A stretch of DNA of 47,571 bases from a candidate division CPR2 bacterium GW2011_GWC2_39_10 (GCA_000993275.1 LBVV01000002.1:23194-70764), one strand, 5' to 3'; positions 26,852 through 35,261 are shown, counted from the stretch's first letter. Notes: generated from the letters alone by a model not told the origin. Numbers and translations: made by a program.

Positions 26852-26888
26852 AAAAAAGGATCGTCATTATCCCTAAAGATCCTTTTTT
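26852..26888. terminator. terminator downstream of the small membrane protein gene
   Basis: The 11-bp stem AAAAAAGGATC/GATCCTTTTTT carries A and T tracts on both sides, so it could work in both directions. It separates the 64-residue membrane-protein gene from the parA promoter. Confidence 0.8.
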
Positions 26889-26892
26889 TAAG

Positions 26893-27087
26893 TTAATCTT
26901 CCTTTGCGGGGGTTTTTTCTGCCGTTATTTTTCTCTTTGCAAGCAACGCTAGGGGGCCGCATACGGCTGCGCCAATTAAGGCCAGGTTATTTTGCAGAAA
27001 ATGAAAATCAAATATTGTTACAAAGGCTATAACAATTATGCCCAGAAGCAAAATATTTAGAACAATCATTGTTTTATATTTAAGCAT
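26893..27087 (-). CDS. small two-helix membrane protein, unknown
   Basis: A 64-residue ORF with two hydrophobic helices (about residues 7-28 and 34-50) and a charged, Lys-rich C-terminal tail. I recognise no family. Support for a real gene comes from an extended -10 promoter (TGCTATAAT) placed exactly so that transcription starts at the ATG, and from the strong terminator 5-40 bases after its stop. No Shine-Dalgarno is present. Confidence 0.65.
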   Translation of the reverse strand: MLKYKTMIVLNILLLGIIVIAFVTIFDFHFLQNNLALIGAAVCGPLALLAKRKITAEKTPAKED

Positions 27088-27093
27088 ATGCGC

Positions 27094-27121
27094 ATTATAG
27101 CATCACACAAAAATGCGTAAA
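27094..27121 (-). promoter_or_regulatory. extended -10 promoter of the 64-residue membrane protein gene (leaderless)
   Basis: The minus strand has TGC then a perfect TATAAT (27094-27099), with a weak TTTACG (27116-27121) 16 bases upstream. The predicted start coincides with the ATG at 27087. Confidence 0.6.
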
Positions 27122-27180
27122 TCAAATTCTGCAACATTTTGTAAGAATAAACATCAAGCGCTAAACCAGTCTTACATCAA

Positions 27181-27204
27181 AAAACCGCCCATCGGGGCGG
27201 TTTT
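27181..27204 (-). terminator. terminator of rplU
   Basis: A 10-bp stem (AAAACCGCCC/GGGCGGTTTT) with a 4-base loop, followed on the minus strand by further T residues. It begins directly at the rplU stop codon. Confidence 0.85.
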
Positions 27205-27569
27205 TATATTTCTATTTTTACTATTTCCAGTTCAGTATATTTTTGCCTGTGTCCGTTTTTAGTTCTGGAATTTTTCTTTGGCTTGTACTTAAAAACGATA
27301 AGTTTTTCACCCTTAATATCGCCCTTAACCTTGGTTTTAACCTTCACTCCGCTTAAGAATGGCTTGCCAACTTTTACTTCTTTCTCATTTCCTACAAGAA
27401 GAGCGTCAAAATTTAATTCTTTGCCTTCTTCAAGCTCAATTAATTCAACCTGAATAGTCTGACCTTCTTTAACCAGATATTGTTTACTTCCACTTTCGAT
27501 AACCGCAAACGCAGCGCTCGAAGGGGTGATTTTTTTAGTTTTTGCCGATGTTTTCTCTTCACTAGCCAT
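27204..27569 (-). CDS. rplU: 50S ribosomal protein bL21
   Basis: A 121-residue bL21 whose core 'FAVIESGSKQYLVKEGQTIQVELIELEEGKELNFDALLVG' and C-terminal 'VFKYKPKKNSRTKNGHRQKYTELEI' are typical. It has a 20-residue Lys/Ser/Thr-rich N-terminal extension beyond the normal start. AAGGAA lies 6 bases before the ATG and supports the long form. The usual partner rpmA (bL27) is not adjacent; the gene has its own promoter and terminator. Confidence 0.96.
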   Translation of the reverse strand: MASEEKTSAKTKKITPSSAAFAVIESGSKQYLVKEGQTIQVELIELEEGKELNFDALLVGNEKEVKVGKPFLSGVKVKTKVKGDIKGEKLIVFKYKPKKNSRTKNGHRQKYTELEIVKIEI

Positions 27570-27595
27570 AGAATTTCCTTAAAAATAACGTCCAT

Positions 27596-27624
27596 ATAGT
27601 ACCAAATTTTCGTTGCTTAGTCAA
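27596..27624 (-). promoter_or_regulatory. promoter of rplU
   Basis: The minus strand has TTGACT (27619-27624), a 17-base spacer, and TACTAT (27596-27601). The predicted leader is about 20 bases with an AAGGAA Shine-Dalgarno. Confidence 0.65.
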
Positions 27625-27688
27625 TTATCTTTTTCGTAACTGCTCACAACCCTGCATTTTATGTTCACATATTATGTTAAACTATTTA

Positions 27689-27799
27689 TGTCATCCCAAA
27701 CTTGATTTGGGATCCACTTGTTCAGTTAAATATCGAGCTTTCTGGATTCCGGATCAAGCCTGCCTCGCTTTGCTCATCAAGGCGGGTCCGGAATGGACA
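27689..27799. repeat. interspersed palindromic repeat (TCATCC..GGAT family), interrupted copy
   Basis: A left arm (27690-27716, containing CATCCCAAACTTGATTTGGGATCC-like sequence, itself a hairpin) is followed by a right arm (27741-27798) that is its rough inverted copy. The right arm is split by about 27 bases forming a small CCTGCC/GGCGGG hairpin. The core resembles the element in the ileS leader. It fills most of the 262-base gap between the rodA stop and the rplU promoter. Confidence 0.65.
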
Positions 27800-27831
27800 A
27801 GAAAAAGGAGATTGTGAGCAATTACTTTTTT

Positions 27832-28929
27832 TTAAAAATCAATTTTTTTATGTCTGATATAAATGCTTTCCAGCAAACCGATTACAATGAGGTTGGTAAT
27901 GATTGCAGTTCCGCCGGCACTAATAAACGGCAGAGGAATACCCGTAACGGGCATAATTCTCACATTCATACCGATATTAATAAAAATATGGGAGAAAAAC
28001 ATCACCGCCGCTCCTGATGCAATAAACATGCCAAAAGTATCCCTGGAGAGTTTGGCAATGGTGATTATGCGGTACAATAAAACGGCAAACAACAAGAGTA
28101 AAATGACAGCACCCAAAAATCCCATTTCTTCCGCTAGCACGGCAAAAGCAAAGTCGGTATGCTGCATTGGCAAAAAGTTTAGGTGACTCTGAGGCCCGTA
28201 GCCCATTCCCCTGCCATAAATTTGCCCCGAACCGATTGCAATTAAAGCTTGTTCAACATTCCAGCCCTTATCTAAGGAATCGCTGTTAGAACCACCAGAA
28301 AAAGTTAGAATTCTGTTTCTCTGATAGTCGTGCAAAGTAAACCACATAAGGGGAAGCATTGCTAAGATCACCAGAAAAACCTTCACCAAAGTGGATCGTT
28401 TGATGTTAGAAACAAATAACATTCCAGCCCAAATTAGAAATAAAATAATGGCCGTTCCAAGGTCCGGCTCCATTATAACCATTACTACCGGAATAAAAAC
28501 GTAAACGGCCGAAATAAGAATATGCCTTAATTTCCACATTTCGTCATTATGTTCGGCAAAATATTTGGCAAGGCAAAGAATAGATAAAACTTTGGCTAGC
28601 TCAGAAGGTTGCAGTCTAAAAAATCCAAGATCTATCCAACGCCTTGCTCCTAATACTTCTGTTCCAAACAAATCTACCGCCAATAATAGAAGCAGCATAA
28701 TGACATAAATGAGACCGCTATATTTCTTAAATAGCCTGTAATCAACCCGCGTTAAGATAAATAAAAAAAATAGTCCGATAAAACCGAACATCAGCTGAGA
28801 TAAGGCTTTATTTTCTCCGCCGGATATGGAAAAAGTTGCGCTATAGACTGTTAATATTCCCAAACAAAACAATAGCAAGACAACAGAAAATAAAATCCAA
28901 TCAAAGTTTTTAAGATATTTTTTAATCAT
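27832..28929 (-). CDS. rodA: rod-shape peptidoglycan glycosyltransferase RodA
   Basis: A 365-residue SEDS-family enzyme with about ten transmembrane helices that polymerises lipid II with PBP2. Signatures include 'GARRWIDLGFFRLQPSELAKV', 'MEPDLGTAIILFLIWAGMLF', 'SGGSNSDSLDKGWNVEQALIAIGSGQIYGRGMGYGPQSHLNFLPMQHTDFAFAVLAEE' (with catalytic-site residues) and 'PFISAGGTAIITNLIVIGLLESI'. It is RodA rather than FtsW by overall pattern, which fits the mre-mrdA operon in the same window. It lies 33 bases after ileS, probably in the same transcript. Confidence 0.93.
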   Translation of the reverse strand: MIKKYLKNFDWILFSVVLLLFCLGILTVYSATFSISGGENKALSQLMFGFIGLFFLFILTRVDYRLFKKYSGLIYVIMLLLLLAVDLFGTEVLGARRWIDLGFFRLQPSELAKVLSILCLAKYFAEHNDEMWKLRHILISAVYVFIPVVMVIMEPDLGTAIILFLIWAGMLFVSNIKRSTLVKVFLVILAMLPLMWFTLHDYQRNRILTFSGGSNSDSLDKGWNVEQALIAIGSGQIYGRGMGYGPQSHLNFLPMQHTDFAFAVLAEEMGFLGAVILLLLFAVLLYRIITIAKLSRDTFGMFIASGAAVMFFSHIFINIGMNVRIMPVTGIPLPFISAGGTAIITNLIVIGLLESIYIRHKKIDF

Positions 28930-28962
28930 GCTTGTTTATCTTATCACGAGATCCAAAATTTT

Positions 28963-31854
28963 TTAGGTCTTTTTTATTTCTACCCAAATCTTCTCCCCGT
29001 TTATCATTAATTCTCTAGCCGTTTCCTTGTTTACGCTTTTTTTTGAGCTTTCTACTTTTGCTCCATTTACAAAAGTTGGATTTTTAACGGCCTGCGCAAG
29101 GATATCACTTTCTGTCTCAAATGAAATATCTATCTTGTCTTCAATTGAAAGACCAATCTCTTTTCTTAAAACCTGAATTTTTCTAAGAATTTCTCTAGCC
29201 AGCCCCTCAAGTTCCAACTCTGGTGTCAGCTTAATATCGAGCGACAATTCTATTGGCGGCTTGGTTTTTAGAGAAACTGTAACTTTGTCCGCAAAATCTG
29301 TGTCTGATTTCGTAAATTCCTTCACATTAAGCTCATCAAGCAGTATGGGAATTAAGTTGTCGTCTAAATTAGCTTTGCCAATTATAGCCGTTACTCTAGC
29401 AAGCGGTTGTCTCACTTTTATTTTTTTATCATCCCGTATGGAAAAGCCCATTTCTACCAGTTTACGCAAATAGCCCATTTCTTTTTCTAGTTCCTCATCA
29501 ATTTTAGAATCATCGCATTGCGGATAACCGGCAAGGTGAACGGATTCCGGCAAAAATAAGCTACTCACAGGAGCTAGGTTTCTGTATATTTCTTCCGTGA
29601 CAAAAGGCATAAGCGGTGCCAAGACCTTTGATAGCTCCAACAATACGAGATAAAGAGTATTTAATGCGTCAATATCTAAAGCCGCAAACCTTTTTCTATT
29701 TCTTCTTATGTACCAATTTGAGAGATCGCCGGCAAAATCTTGAATTTCGCGACAGACAGCTGCAATATCCAAACTCTCAAATTCCTCGGTAACTTTTTTA
29801 ACCAATAAATTAAGCCTGGAAATTATCCATTTGTCCAATAAATCTTCGGTGTTATTTTGACCTGGTTTAAAATTGGCAACGTTTGCATAAATCACAAAAA
29901 AGGAATAGGAGTTCCATAAAGTTAGTAGCAACTTCTTTACAACCTCATCAACGGCTTTTTCAGAAAAATTTAAGTCTCCCGCCCTAACAGCCGGTGAAGA
30001 CATTAGGTAAAATCTCATCGCATCGGCGCCATATTTTTCCATGATATGTGAGGGGTCGGGATAATTTTTAAGTCTTTTCGCCATTTTCTGGCCATCTTCG
30101 GCCAAAACAGTTCCGTTAACAATAACATTTTTATATGGAGATTGACCGAAAAGTGCCGTTCCTATAATCATAAGCGAATTAAACCAACCCCTGGTTTGAT
30201 CTAAGCCCTCTGCAATAAAATCAGCCGGAAAGTCTCTTTTAAATTTATCTTCATTTTCGAAAGGATAATGAATTGAGGCGTAAGGCATGCTGCCGGAATC
30301 GAACCAAACATCTAAGACTTCTCCGGTAACTCTAGAATCTCCACCGCAATCACATTTAATTTCGAGATCCATAATTTTGTGAAGATGAATATCGTCAATA
30401 TTTTTACCGGTTGCAGCATTAAGTTCTGCTACATTGCCGAAAACAACTTGCTTGTTGCATTTTTTACAAGTCCAAACCGGAATCGGCACTCCCCAAAAAC
30501 GGTTCCGCGAAATGTTCCAGTCGGGAGCTGTTTCGATAAGTTTGGCAAACCTGCCGGAGCCAATAAATTCGGGCATCCATTTAACTTTTTTATTATTTTC
30601 AAGCATCCGGCTTCTTATTTTTGAAACGTCAACGAACCAGCTGTCTATGGCTTTATATATTAATGGTGAATCGCAACGCCAGCAATAAGGATAAGGATGA
30701 ACATAATCCTCGACTTTTAATACTTTTCTCCCAAGATTATTAATTATATTCTGATTTGTATCCGTTTTAATAACGCTTTGACCGGCATAATCCGGAACGT
30801 CAATTTCAAACTCGCCCATATCATTAACCGGCATATAGAAAGCGATATTATTTTCTTTGGCAACCCTGTAGTCGTCTTCGCCAAAAGCCGGGGCAATGTG
30901 AACAATTCCGGTTCCATCTTCGGTGGTGACAAAATCTCCGAAAATGACTTCAAAAGCCCTTTTTTCTTCATTGTAGTAATCAAAGATTCGCTCGTATTTT
31001 TTGCCTATAAGATCTTTTCCGCTTAATTCCTCGATAACATTTGCGCCGATTTCGTTTTTGTAATGTTCGGCTCTTTCTTTTGCCAAAATATATTCATCGC
31101 CGTTATGGCTAATTTTTACGTATTTAATGCTTTTACCTACGGCCAAAGCCAAATTGCCAGGTAATGTCCATGGAGTCGTTGTCCAAGCCAAAAAAAACAA
31201 ATTAGGATTATCTGCGGATCTAAATTTAACTGTAATTGCTTTGTCGGTTTTATCTTTATAACCGCCCATACCAACCTCGAAGCTGGAAAGCCCGGTAGCG
31301 CATCTGGGGCAATAAGGCATAACCTTGTGCCCTTTGTATACAAGACCCTTATCCCACAAAGACTTAAACACCCACCAAACAGATTCCATATATTTTGCGT
31401 CCATTGTTATGTAGGCGTTATCCATATCTATCCAGCGGCCGGTTCTTTCAACAATTTTTTGCCATTCCTCGGCGTAACTTAAAACTTTTTCCCGGCATTT
31501 GTCGTTAAATTTATCGATGCCGTATTCCTTAATATGCAGTTTCGTTTTCATATCCAGTTCTTTTTCAACAATGTTTTCAATGGGCAGACCATGAGTATCC
31601 CAGCCCCAAATTCTTTCAACTCTGTAGCCCTGCATGGTTTTTAGGCGCGGAATAACGTCTTTGATTGTTCCGCCTATTAAATGACCATAATGCGGAGTTC
31701 CTGTAGCATAAGGAGGCCCATCATAGAAGGAATAGGTTTTGTCTTTTGGCCGCTCATTTACCGATTTCTCAAATATCTTATTTTCTTTCCAGTATTTTAA
31801 TATTTCTTTTTCCATTTCCGGAAAATTTGGTCTTGGGTTAACAGGTTCTAACAT
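28963..31854 (-). CDS. ileS: isoleucyl-tRNA synthetase
   Basis: A 963-residue class I synthetase. HIGH is HYGH within PYATGTPHYGHLIGG (about 48-62), and KMSKS appears as KMAKR. The editing (CP1) domain includes 'TTTPWTLPGNLALAVG' and 'HIAPAFGEDDYRVAKEN'. Zinc-type Cys pairs (CKKC, CDCGG) are present. The KMAKR variant and the YPDP context recall the archaeal/eukaryotic-like IleRS group, which also includes mupirocin-resistant bacterial forms. GGGAG lies about 7 bases upstream. Expression is controlled by the T-box leader upstream; rodA follows. Confidence 0.96.
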   Translation of the reverse strand: MLEPVNPRPNFPEMEKEILKYWKENKIFEKSVNERPKDKTYSFYDGPPYATGTPHYGHLIGGTIKDVIPRLKTMQGYRVERIWGWDTHGLPIENIVEKELDMKTKLHIKEYGIDKFNDKCREKVLSYAEEWQKIVERTGRWIDMDNAYITMDAKYMESVWWVFKSLWDKGLVYKGHKVMPYCPRCATGLSSFEVGMGGYKDKTDKAITVKFRSADNPNLFFLAWTTTPWTLPGNLALAVGKSIKYVKISHNGDEYILAKERAEHYKNEIGANVIEELSGKDLIGKKYERIFDYYNEEKRAFEVIFGDFVTTEDGTGIVHIAPAFGEDDYRVAKENNIAFYMPVNDMGEFEIDVPDYAGQSVIKTDTNQNIINNLGRKVLKVEDYVHPYPYCWRCDSPLIYKAIDSWFVDVSKIRSRMLENNKKVKWMPEFIGSGRFAKLIETAPDWNISRNRFWGVPIPVWTCKKCNKQVVFGNVAELNAATGKNIDDIHLHKIMDLEIKCDCGGDSRVTGEVLDVWFDSGSMPYASIHYPFENEDKFKRDFPADFIAEGLDQTRGWFNSLMIIGTALFGQSPYKNVIVNGTVLAEDGQKMAKRLKNYPDPSHIMEKYGADAMRFYLMSSPAVRAGDLNFSEKAVDEVVKKLLLTLWNSYSFFVIYANVANFKPGQNNTEDLLDKWIISRLNLLVKKVTEEFESLDIAAVCREIQDFAGDLSNWYIRRNRKRFAALDIDALNTLYLVLLELSKVLAPLMPFVTEEIYRNLAPVSSLFLPESVHLAGYPQCDDSKIDEELEKEMGYLRKLVEMGFSIRDDKKIKVRQPLARVTAIIGKANLDDNLIPILLDELNVKEFTKSDTDFADKVTVSLKTKPPIELSLDIKLTPELELEGLAREILRKIQVLRKEIGLSIEDKIDISFETESDILAQAVKNPTFVNGAKVESSKKSVNKETARELMINGEKIWVEIKKT

Positions 31855-31869
31855 AATGACTCCCTCATA

Positions 31870-31981
31870 AATTAAATCCTAAATCGTAATTTCTAAATAC
31901 TAAACAATATATAAATTCAAAGGTTTTGAACATTAGATATTTGAATTTGTTTAGTATTTGGTGCTTAGATATTAGAATTTT
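31870..31981. repeat. AT-rich palindromic intergenic repeat between the T-box terminator and ileS
   Basis: A perfect 13-bp inverted pair (AAATACTAAACAA at 31895-31907, TTGTTTAGTATTT at 31947-31959) and an inner AAATTCAA/TTGAATTT pair form a long AT hairpin, flanked by further CCTAAAT/ATTAGAAT-type sequence. Similar 'taaatactaaacaaattc' arrays are common between genes of uncultured bacteria; copy number in this genome cannot be seen here. Confidence 0.6.
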
Positions 31982-32004
31982 AATGTTCCTTTTTATATAA
32001 AAAT

Positions 32005-32028
32005 ATCCCTAAGAATTCTCTTAAGGAT
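32005..32028 (-). terminator. T-box terminator hairpin upstream of ileS
   Basis: The stem ATCCTTAAGA/TCTTAGGGAT (10 bp with one G-U) and a 4-base loop are followed by ATTTTTAT. It is mutually exclusive with the antiterminator that contains the T-box sequence. Confidence 0.8.
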
Positions 32029-32072
32029 CCGGCAATTGCCGGACGGTACCACCTTAATTCGATTAATTATTG

Positions 32073-32117
32073 TTCGAGCGAAGTCGAGAACTTCTCGATT
32101 CTCTTCGTTCACTCGAA
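32073..32117. repeat. palindromic repeat (TTCGAG..CTCGAA type) inside the T-box leader
   Basis: The arms TTCGAGCGAAGTCGAGAA (32073-32090) and its approximate inverted copy (32092-32117) form a hairpin between the ACGGG/CCCGT hairpin and the T-box sequence. Short 'cttcgacttcgctcgaagttctcg' elements of this kind are known as scattered repeats in many bacteria. Confidence 0.6.
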
Positions 32118-32186
32118 GAATAAAATAACCACACTTAATTACTGCTATAACGGGCTTACCCGTCCGGTTCTACTACGCTTATACGT

Positions 32187-32254
32187 GTCATCCTGAACTT
32201 ATTTCAGGATCTCTCCCATTTAATAATGAGATTCTGAAATAAATTCAGAATGAC
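32187..32254. repeat. 27-bp inverted repeat (TCATCCTGAAC family) forming T-box Stem II
   Basis: Two 27-base arms (32187-32213 and 32228-32254), identical at 24 of 27 positions as inverted copies, surround a 14-base loop. In the RNA 24 Watson-Crick and 2 G-U pairs form. Its core (GTCATCCTGAACTT..TTTCAGGATC) resembles the element at 27689-27716. It sits exactly where Stem II of the T-box is expected. Confidence 0.75.
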
Positions 32255-32315
32255 GGTTTTGGCGGTTCTTCCGGCAGCTCGTCCGGTGATAGCCGGACTC
32301 AAAACGCTTTACATG

Positions 32316-32344
32316 ATTTTACAATATTTTAAATAGTACTACAA
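32316..32344 (-). promoter_or_regulatory. promoter of the ileS T-box leader
   Basis: The minus strand has TTGTAG (32339-32344), a 17-base spacer, and TAAAAT (32316-32321), predicting a start near 32309, about 10 bases before Stem I. Confidence 0.55.
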
Positions 32345-32354
32345 TATTCAATTA

Positions 32355-32750
32355 TTAGAGACCGCCGCCATAATTAGTCGTTAATTTATAATCTCCGGGC
32401 GGTAAATCCAAAATTTCTGCTTTTATAGTATATTTTTTGGGCTTGCATAAAAAACATCGTTTAGAAATAGGCATTAGCCTTAATGTTTCATTGCTCTCCA
32501 TTTTTACCGATAAGGTCGAAAAGTCATAGCCTTTGGGCTCTCTAAAAATAAAAATAAATGGCAGCGTGGCACCTCTTTCGCCCAGATCGATAGTTGGAGT
32601 TAAGGCTTCCGGTCCTATCTCTTCTTTTTTAATGTCGGTTACGTTAACCCTAACATCAGTAACAGAATAATTACTATTGCCGCCAATCACCTTGACGACA
32701 TACCATAGTGCGATAACTGCCACCATCAGTAATACAATTTTTTTCTTCAT
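32355..32750 (-). CDS. small membrane-anchored or secreted protein, unknown
   Basis: A 131-residue protein with a Lys-rich start and one hydrophobic segment (residues 5-22), then a beta-rich extracytoplasmic part with 'LPFIFIFREPKGYDFSTLSV' and a CFLC pair (about residues 99-102). The ending 'ILDLPPGDYKLTTNYGGGL' resembles Ig/CarboxypepD-like beta domains, but I cannot assign a family. It has its own promoter with a predicted start exactly at the ATG, and the preceding gene ends in a terminator, so it is monocistronic. Confidence 0.7.
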   Translation of the reverse strand: MKKKIVLLMVAVIALWYVVKVIGGNSNYSVTDVRVNVTDIKKEEIGPEALTPTIDLGERGATLPFIFIFREPKGYDFSTLSVKMESNETLRLMPISKRCFLCKPKKYTIKAEILDLPPGDYKLTTNYGGGL

Positions 32751-32756
32751 ATCTTT

Positions 32757-32784
32757 AATTTACCAAAAAAAATTAGGATTGCAA
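32757..32784 (-). promoter_or_regulatory. promoter of the 131-residue protein gene (leaderless)
   Basis: The minus strand has TTGCAA (32779-32784), a 16-base spacer ending in TGG, and TAAATT (32757-32762). A start 7 bases on falls on the ATG at 32750. Confidence 0.55.
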
Positions 32785-32807
32785 CTATAATGATTTGCAA
32801 ATTAAAA

Positions 32808-32832
32808 AGGGCGAAACCCTTAAGTTTGCCCT
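32808..32832 (-). terminator. terminator after the zinc-finger-like ORF
   Basis: AGGGC...GCCCT plus inner AAAC/GTTT pairs, followed on the minus strand by TTTTTAAT. It lies 10 bases after the stop at 32842. Confidence 0.7.
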
Positions 32833-32841
32833 ATTCTTACC

Positions 32842-33267
32842 TTATGCTTGCTTGATAACGTTTTCCAACCATTTGCCATTTGCACTAAATTGCGATCTAG
32901 ATTTAAGATAATTAAAAACATTAATTGCGCTACCTTCATTCACGACAATTTCGGTACTTTTAAATGGGTCGGAAAGTCTATAATCATCATAGATATTCAG
33001 GCGATAAATGTCCACAATGTTTACCCCATATTCCAGTATATTTTTATGAGGTCCCGAGTAAGTTATATCGTTAACGATAATTTCAAATCCTATTTCCCCC
33101 CATATGCACTTGATTAATACGCCATATATGCCGCACACTTTCATTAAAGGCTCTTCGATGTTTTGTGCTTCTTCAAAGTGCTTAATTGCGCCCGCCTTGG
33201 AACGAAATTTTTCACCACAAATTTTACAGGTATGGTTAACTTCTATCGGCCACCCTTTTCTTCCCAA
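32842..33267 (-). CDS. small zinc-finger-like protein, unknown
   Basis: A 141-residue soluble protein with an N-terminal C2H2-like element: CKIC, 12 residues, then H (residues 14-30 region, 'CKICGEKFRSKAGAIKH'). The second His expected 3-5 residues later is absent, so zinc binding may use another residue. The remainder (about 45-141) is mixed alpha/beta with no recognised domain. The start is a TTG at 33267 supported by AAAGGTGG 8-9 bases upstream. It has its own promoter and terminator. Function unknown; nucleic-acid binding is only a guess from the finger. Confidence 0.65.
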   Translation of the reverse strand: MGRKGWPIEVNHTCKICGEKFRSKAGAIKHFEEAQNIEEPLMKVCGIYGVLIKCIWGEIGFEIIVNDITYSGPHKNILEYGVNIVDIYRLNIYDDYRLSDPFKSTEIVVNEGSAINVFNYLKSRSQFSANGKWLENVIKQA

Positions 33268-33276
33268 AATAAAACA

Positions 33277-33314
33277 CCACCTTTGTTAATGTTCGTCATT
33301 ATCACTACAGGTGG
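33277..33314 (-). promoter_or_regulatory. possible Shine-Dalgarno-sequestering hairpin
   Basis: In the leader of the zinc-finger-like ORF, CCACCT (33309-33314) can pair with the Shine-Dalgarno AGGTGG (33277-33282), hiding the ribosome-binding site in a 6-7 bp stem with a 26-base loop. Confidence 0.35.
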
Positions 33315-33315
33315 C

Positions 33316-33344
33316 ATTCTATCAATTGGCTTGTTTTTAGTCAA
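33316..33344 (-). promoter_or_regulatory. promoter of the zinc-finger-like ORF
   Basis: The minus strand has TTGACT (33339-33344), a 17-base spacer, and TAGAAT (33316-33321), overlapping the atpC stop. An overlapping second possibility is TTGATA (33320-33325), 16 bases, GATAAT (33298-33303). Confidence 0.6.
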
Positions 33345-33771
33345 TCCTTATATTCTTGTGAGAACGGTGCTTTCTGACCAATTTGAGCCTTGCCAAGCTT
33401 CTGGCCAGCTCAGCCTCAGCCTTAGCAAAACCTTCGGCATCATCTTCCGCCGCCATCATCAGTCTCTCGGCTCTTTTCCTTGCCTCTGCAGCTTCCTTTT
33501 CTGAAATTTCATGAAGGTGCTCGGCTCCGTCTGCGAGGACTATAACCTTTCCGCCCTCTTCAACGTGAACAAATCCGCCAAGAAGCAGGGTAATCTTTTC
33601 CTCTTTGCCGTTTTTTACAATCATCTCTCCCGGTATAATTTCACCGATTAAAGGAACATGGCCGGCCAAAACAGTAATTTCCCCTGACGCGGTTGGCAGA
33701 ATAATTTCTTCAACTTCTTCCTCAAAAATTACTCTTTCGGGCGTAGTAACTTGAATTTTAAATTTCTTCAT
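33337..33771 (-). CDS. atpC: F1 ATP synthase epsilon subunit
   Basis: A 144-residue epsilon subunit with the N-terminal beta-barrel ('FKIQVTTPERVIFEEEVEEIILPTASGEITVLAGHVPLIGEIIPGEM') and the C-terminal helical hairpin (about 88-135, Ala/Glu-rich), which can extend to inhibit ATP hydrolysis. It is the last gene of the atp operon, separated from atpD by a 77-base gap of TTCCTGG-type repeats. No terminator hairpin is visible after the stop. Confidence 0.95.
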   Translation of the reverse strand: MKKFKIQVTTPERVIFEEEVEEIILPTASGEITVLAGHVPLIGEIIPGEMIVKNGKEEKITLLLGGFVHVEEGGKVIVLADGAEHLHEISEKEAAEARKRAERLMMAAEDDAEGFAKAEAELARSLARLKLVRKHRSHKNIRID

Positions 33772-33792
33772 AATATTTTTCCTTTTTTCGTT

Positions 33793-33846
33793 TCCTAATT
33801 CCTGGTTCCTGGTTCCTGGTTTCTGTTTACTAATTCCTGGTTCCTA
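33793..33846. repeat. short direct repeats (CCTGGTT/CCTAATT units) between atpD and atpC
   Basis: The gap holds TTCCTGG three times in tandem, then TTCTGTTTACTAATTCCTGGTTCCTAAT, a second partial copy of the first block. These 7-base units form a low-complexity element of about 54 bases inside the operon. Confidence 0.7.
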
Positions 33847-33848
33847 AT

Positions 33849-35222
<1,374 letters not shown>

Positions 35223-35261
35223 TCAATTATAAATTTATTCTATGCCCTTTATTAATAAATT

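Larger units (their letters stand above)
31998..32309 (-). promoter_or_regulatory. T-box riboswitch of ileS (ultrashort Stem I, transcription attenuation)
   Basis: Reading the minus strand 5' to 3': a short Stem I (GTCCGG/CCGGAC, 32281-32298) whose loop contains the specifier ATC (32288-32290, an Ile codon) followed by A; then GAGC and CCGGAAGAACCGCC; a long Stem II hairpin; AGTAGAACCGG with an ACGGG/CCCGT hairpin (32150-32163); the T-box AAGGTGGTACCGTCC (32041-32055), whose TGGTACC is the tRNA-acceptor-binding bulge region; and a terminator (32005-32028, 10-bp stem then ATTTTT). The 5' strand of the terminator overlaps the 3' part of the antiterminator (TCCTT), as in classic T-boxes. Uncharged tRNA-Ile should favour ileS expression. 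The Stem I form is like the short ileS T-boxes of Actinobacteria. Confidence 0.88.

Noticed and set aside
27689-27799. Insertion sequence or transposase gene
   Set aside because: Only short non-coding inverted arms are present, with no ORF or target-site duplication that I can recognise.
32187-32254. Rho-independent terminator between the 131-residue gene and ileS
   Set aside because: The hairpin is strong but has no T tract and lies inside the T-box leader, where it fits as Stem II.
33793-33846. CRISPR-like tandem repeats
   Set aside because: Units are only 7 bases without unique spacers, and no cas genes are present.
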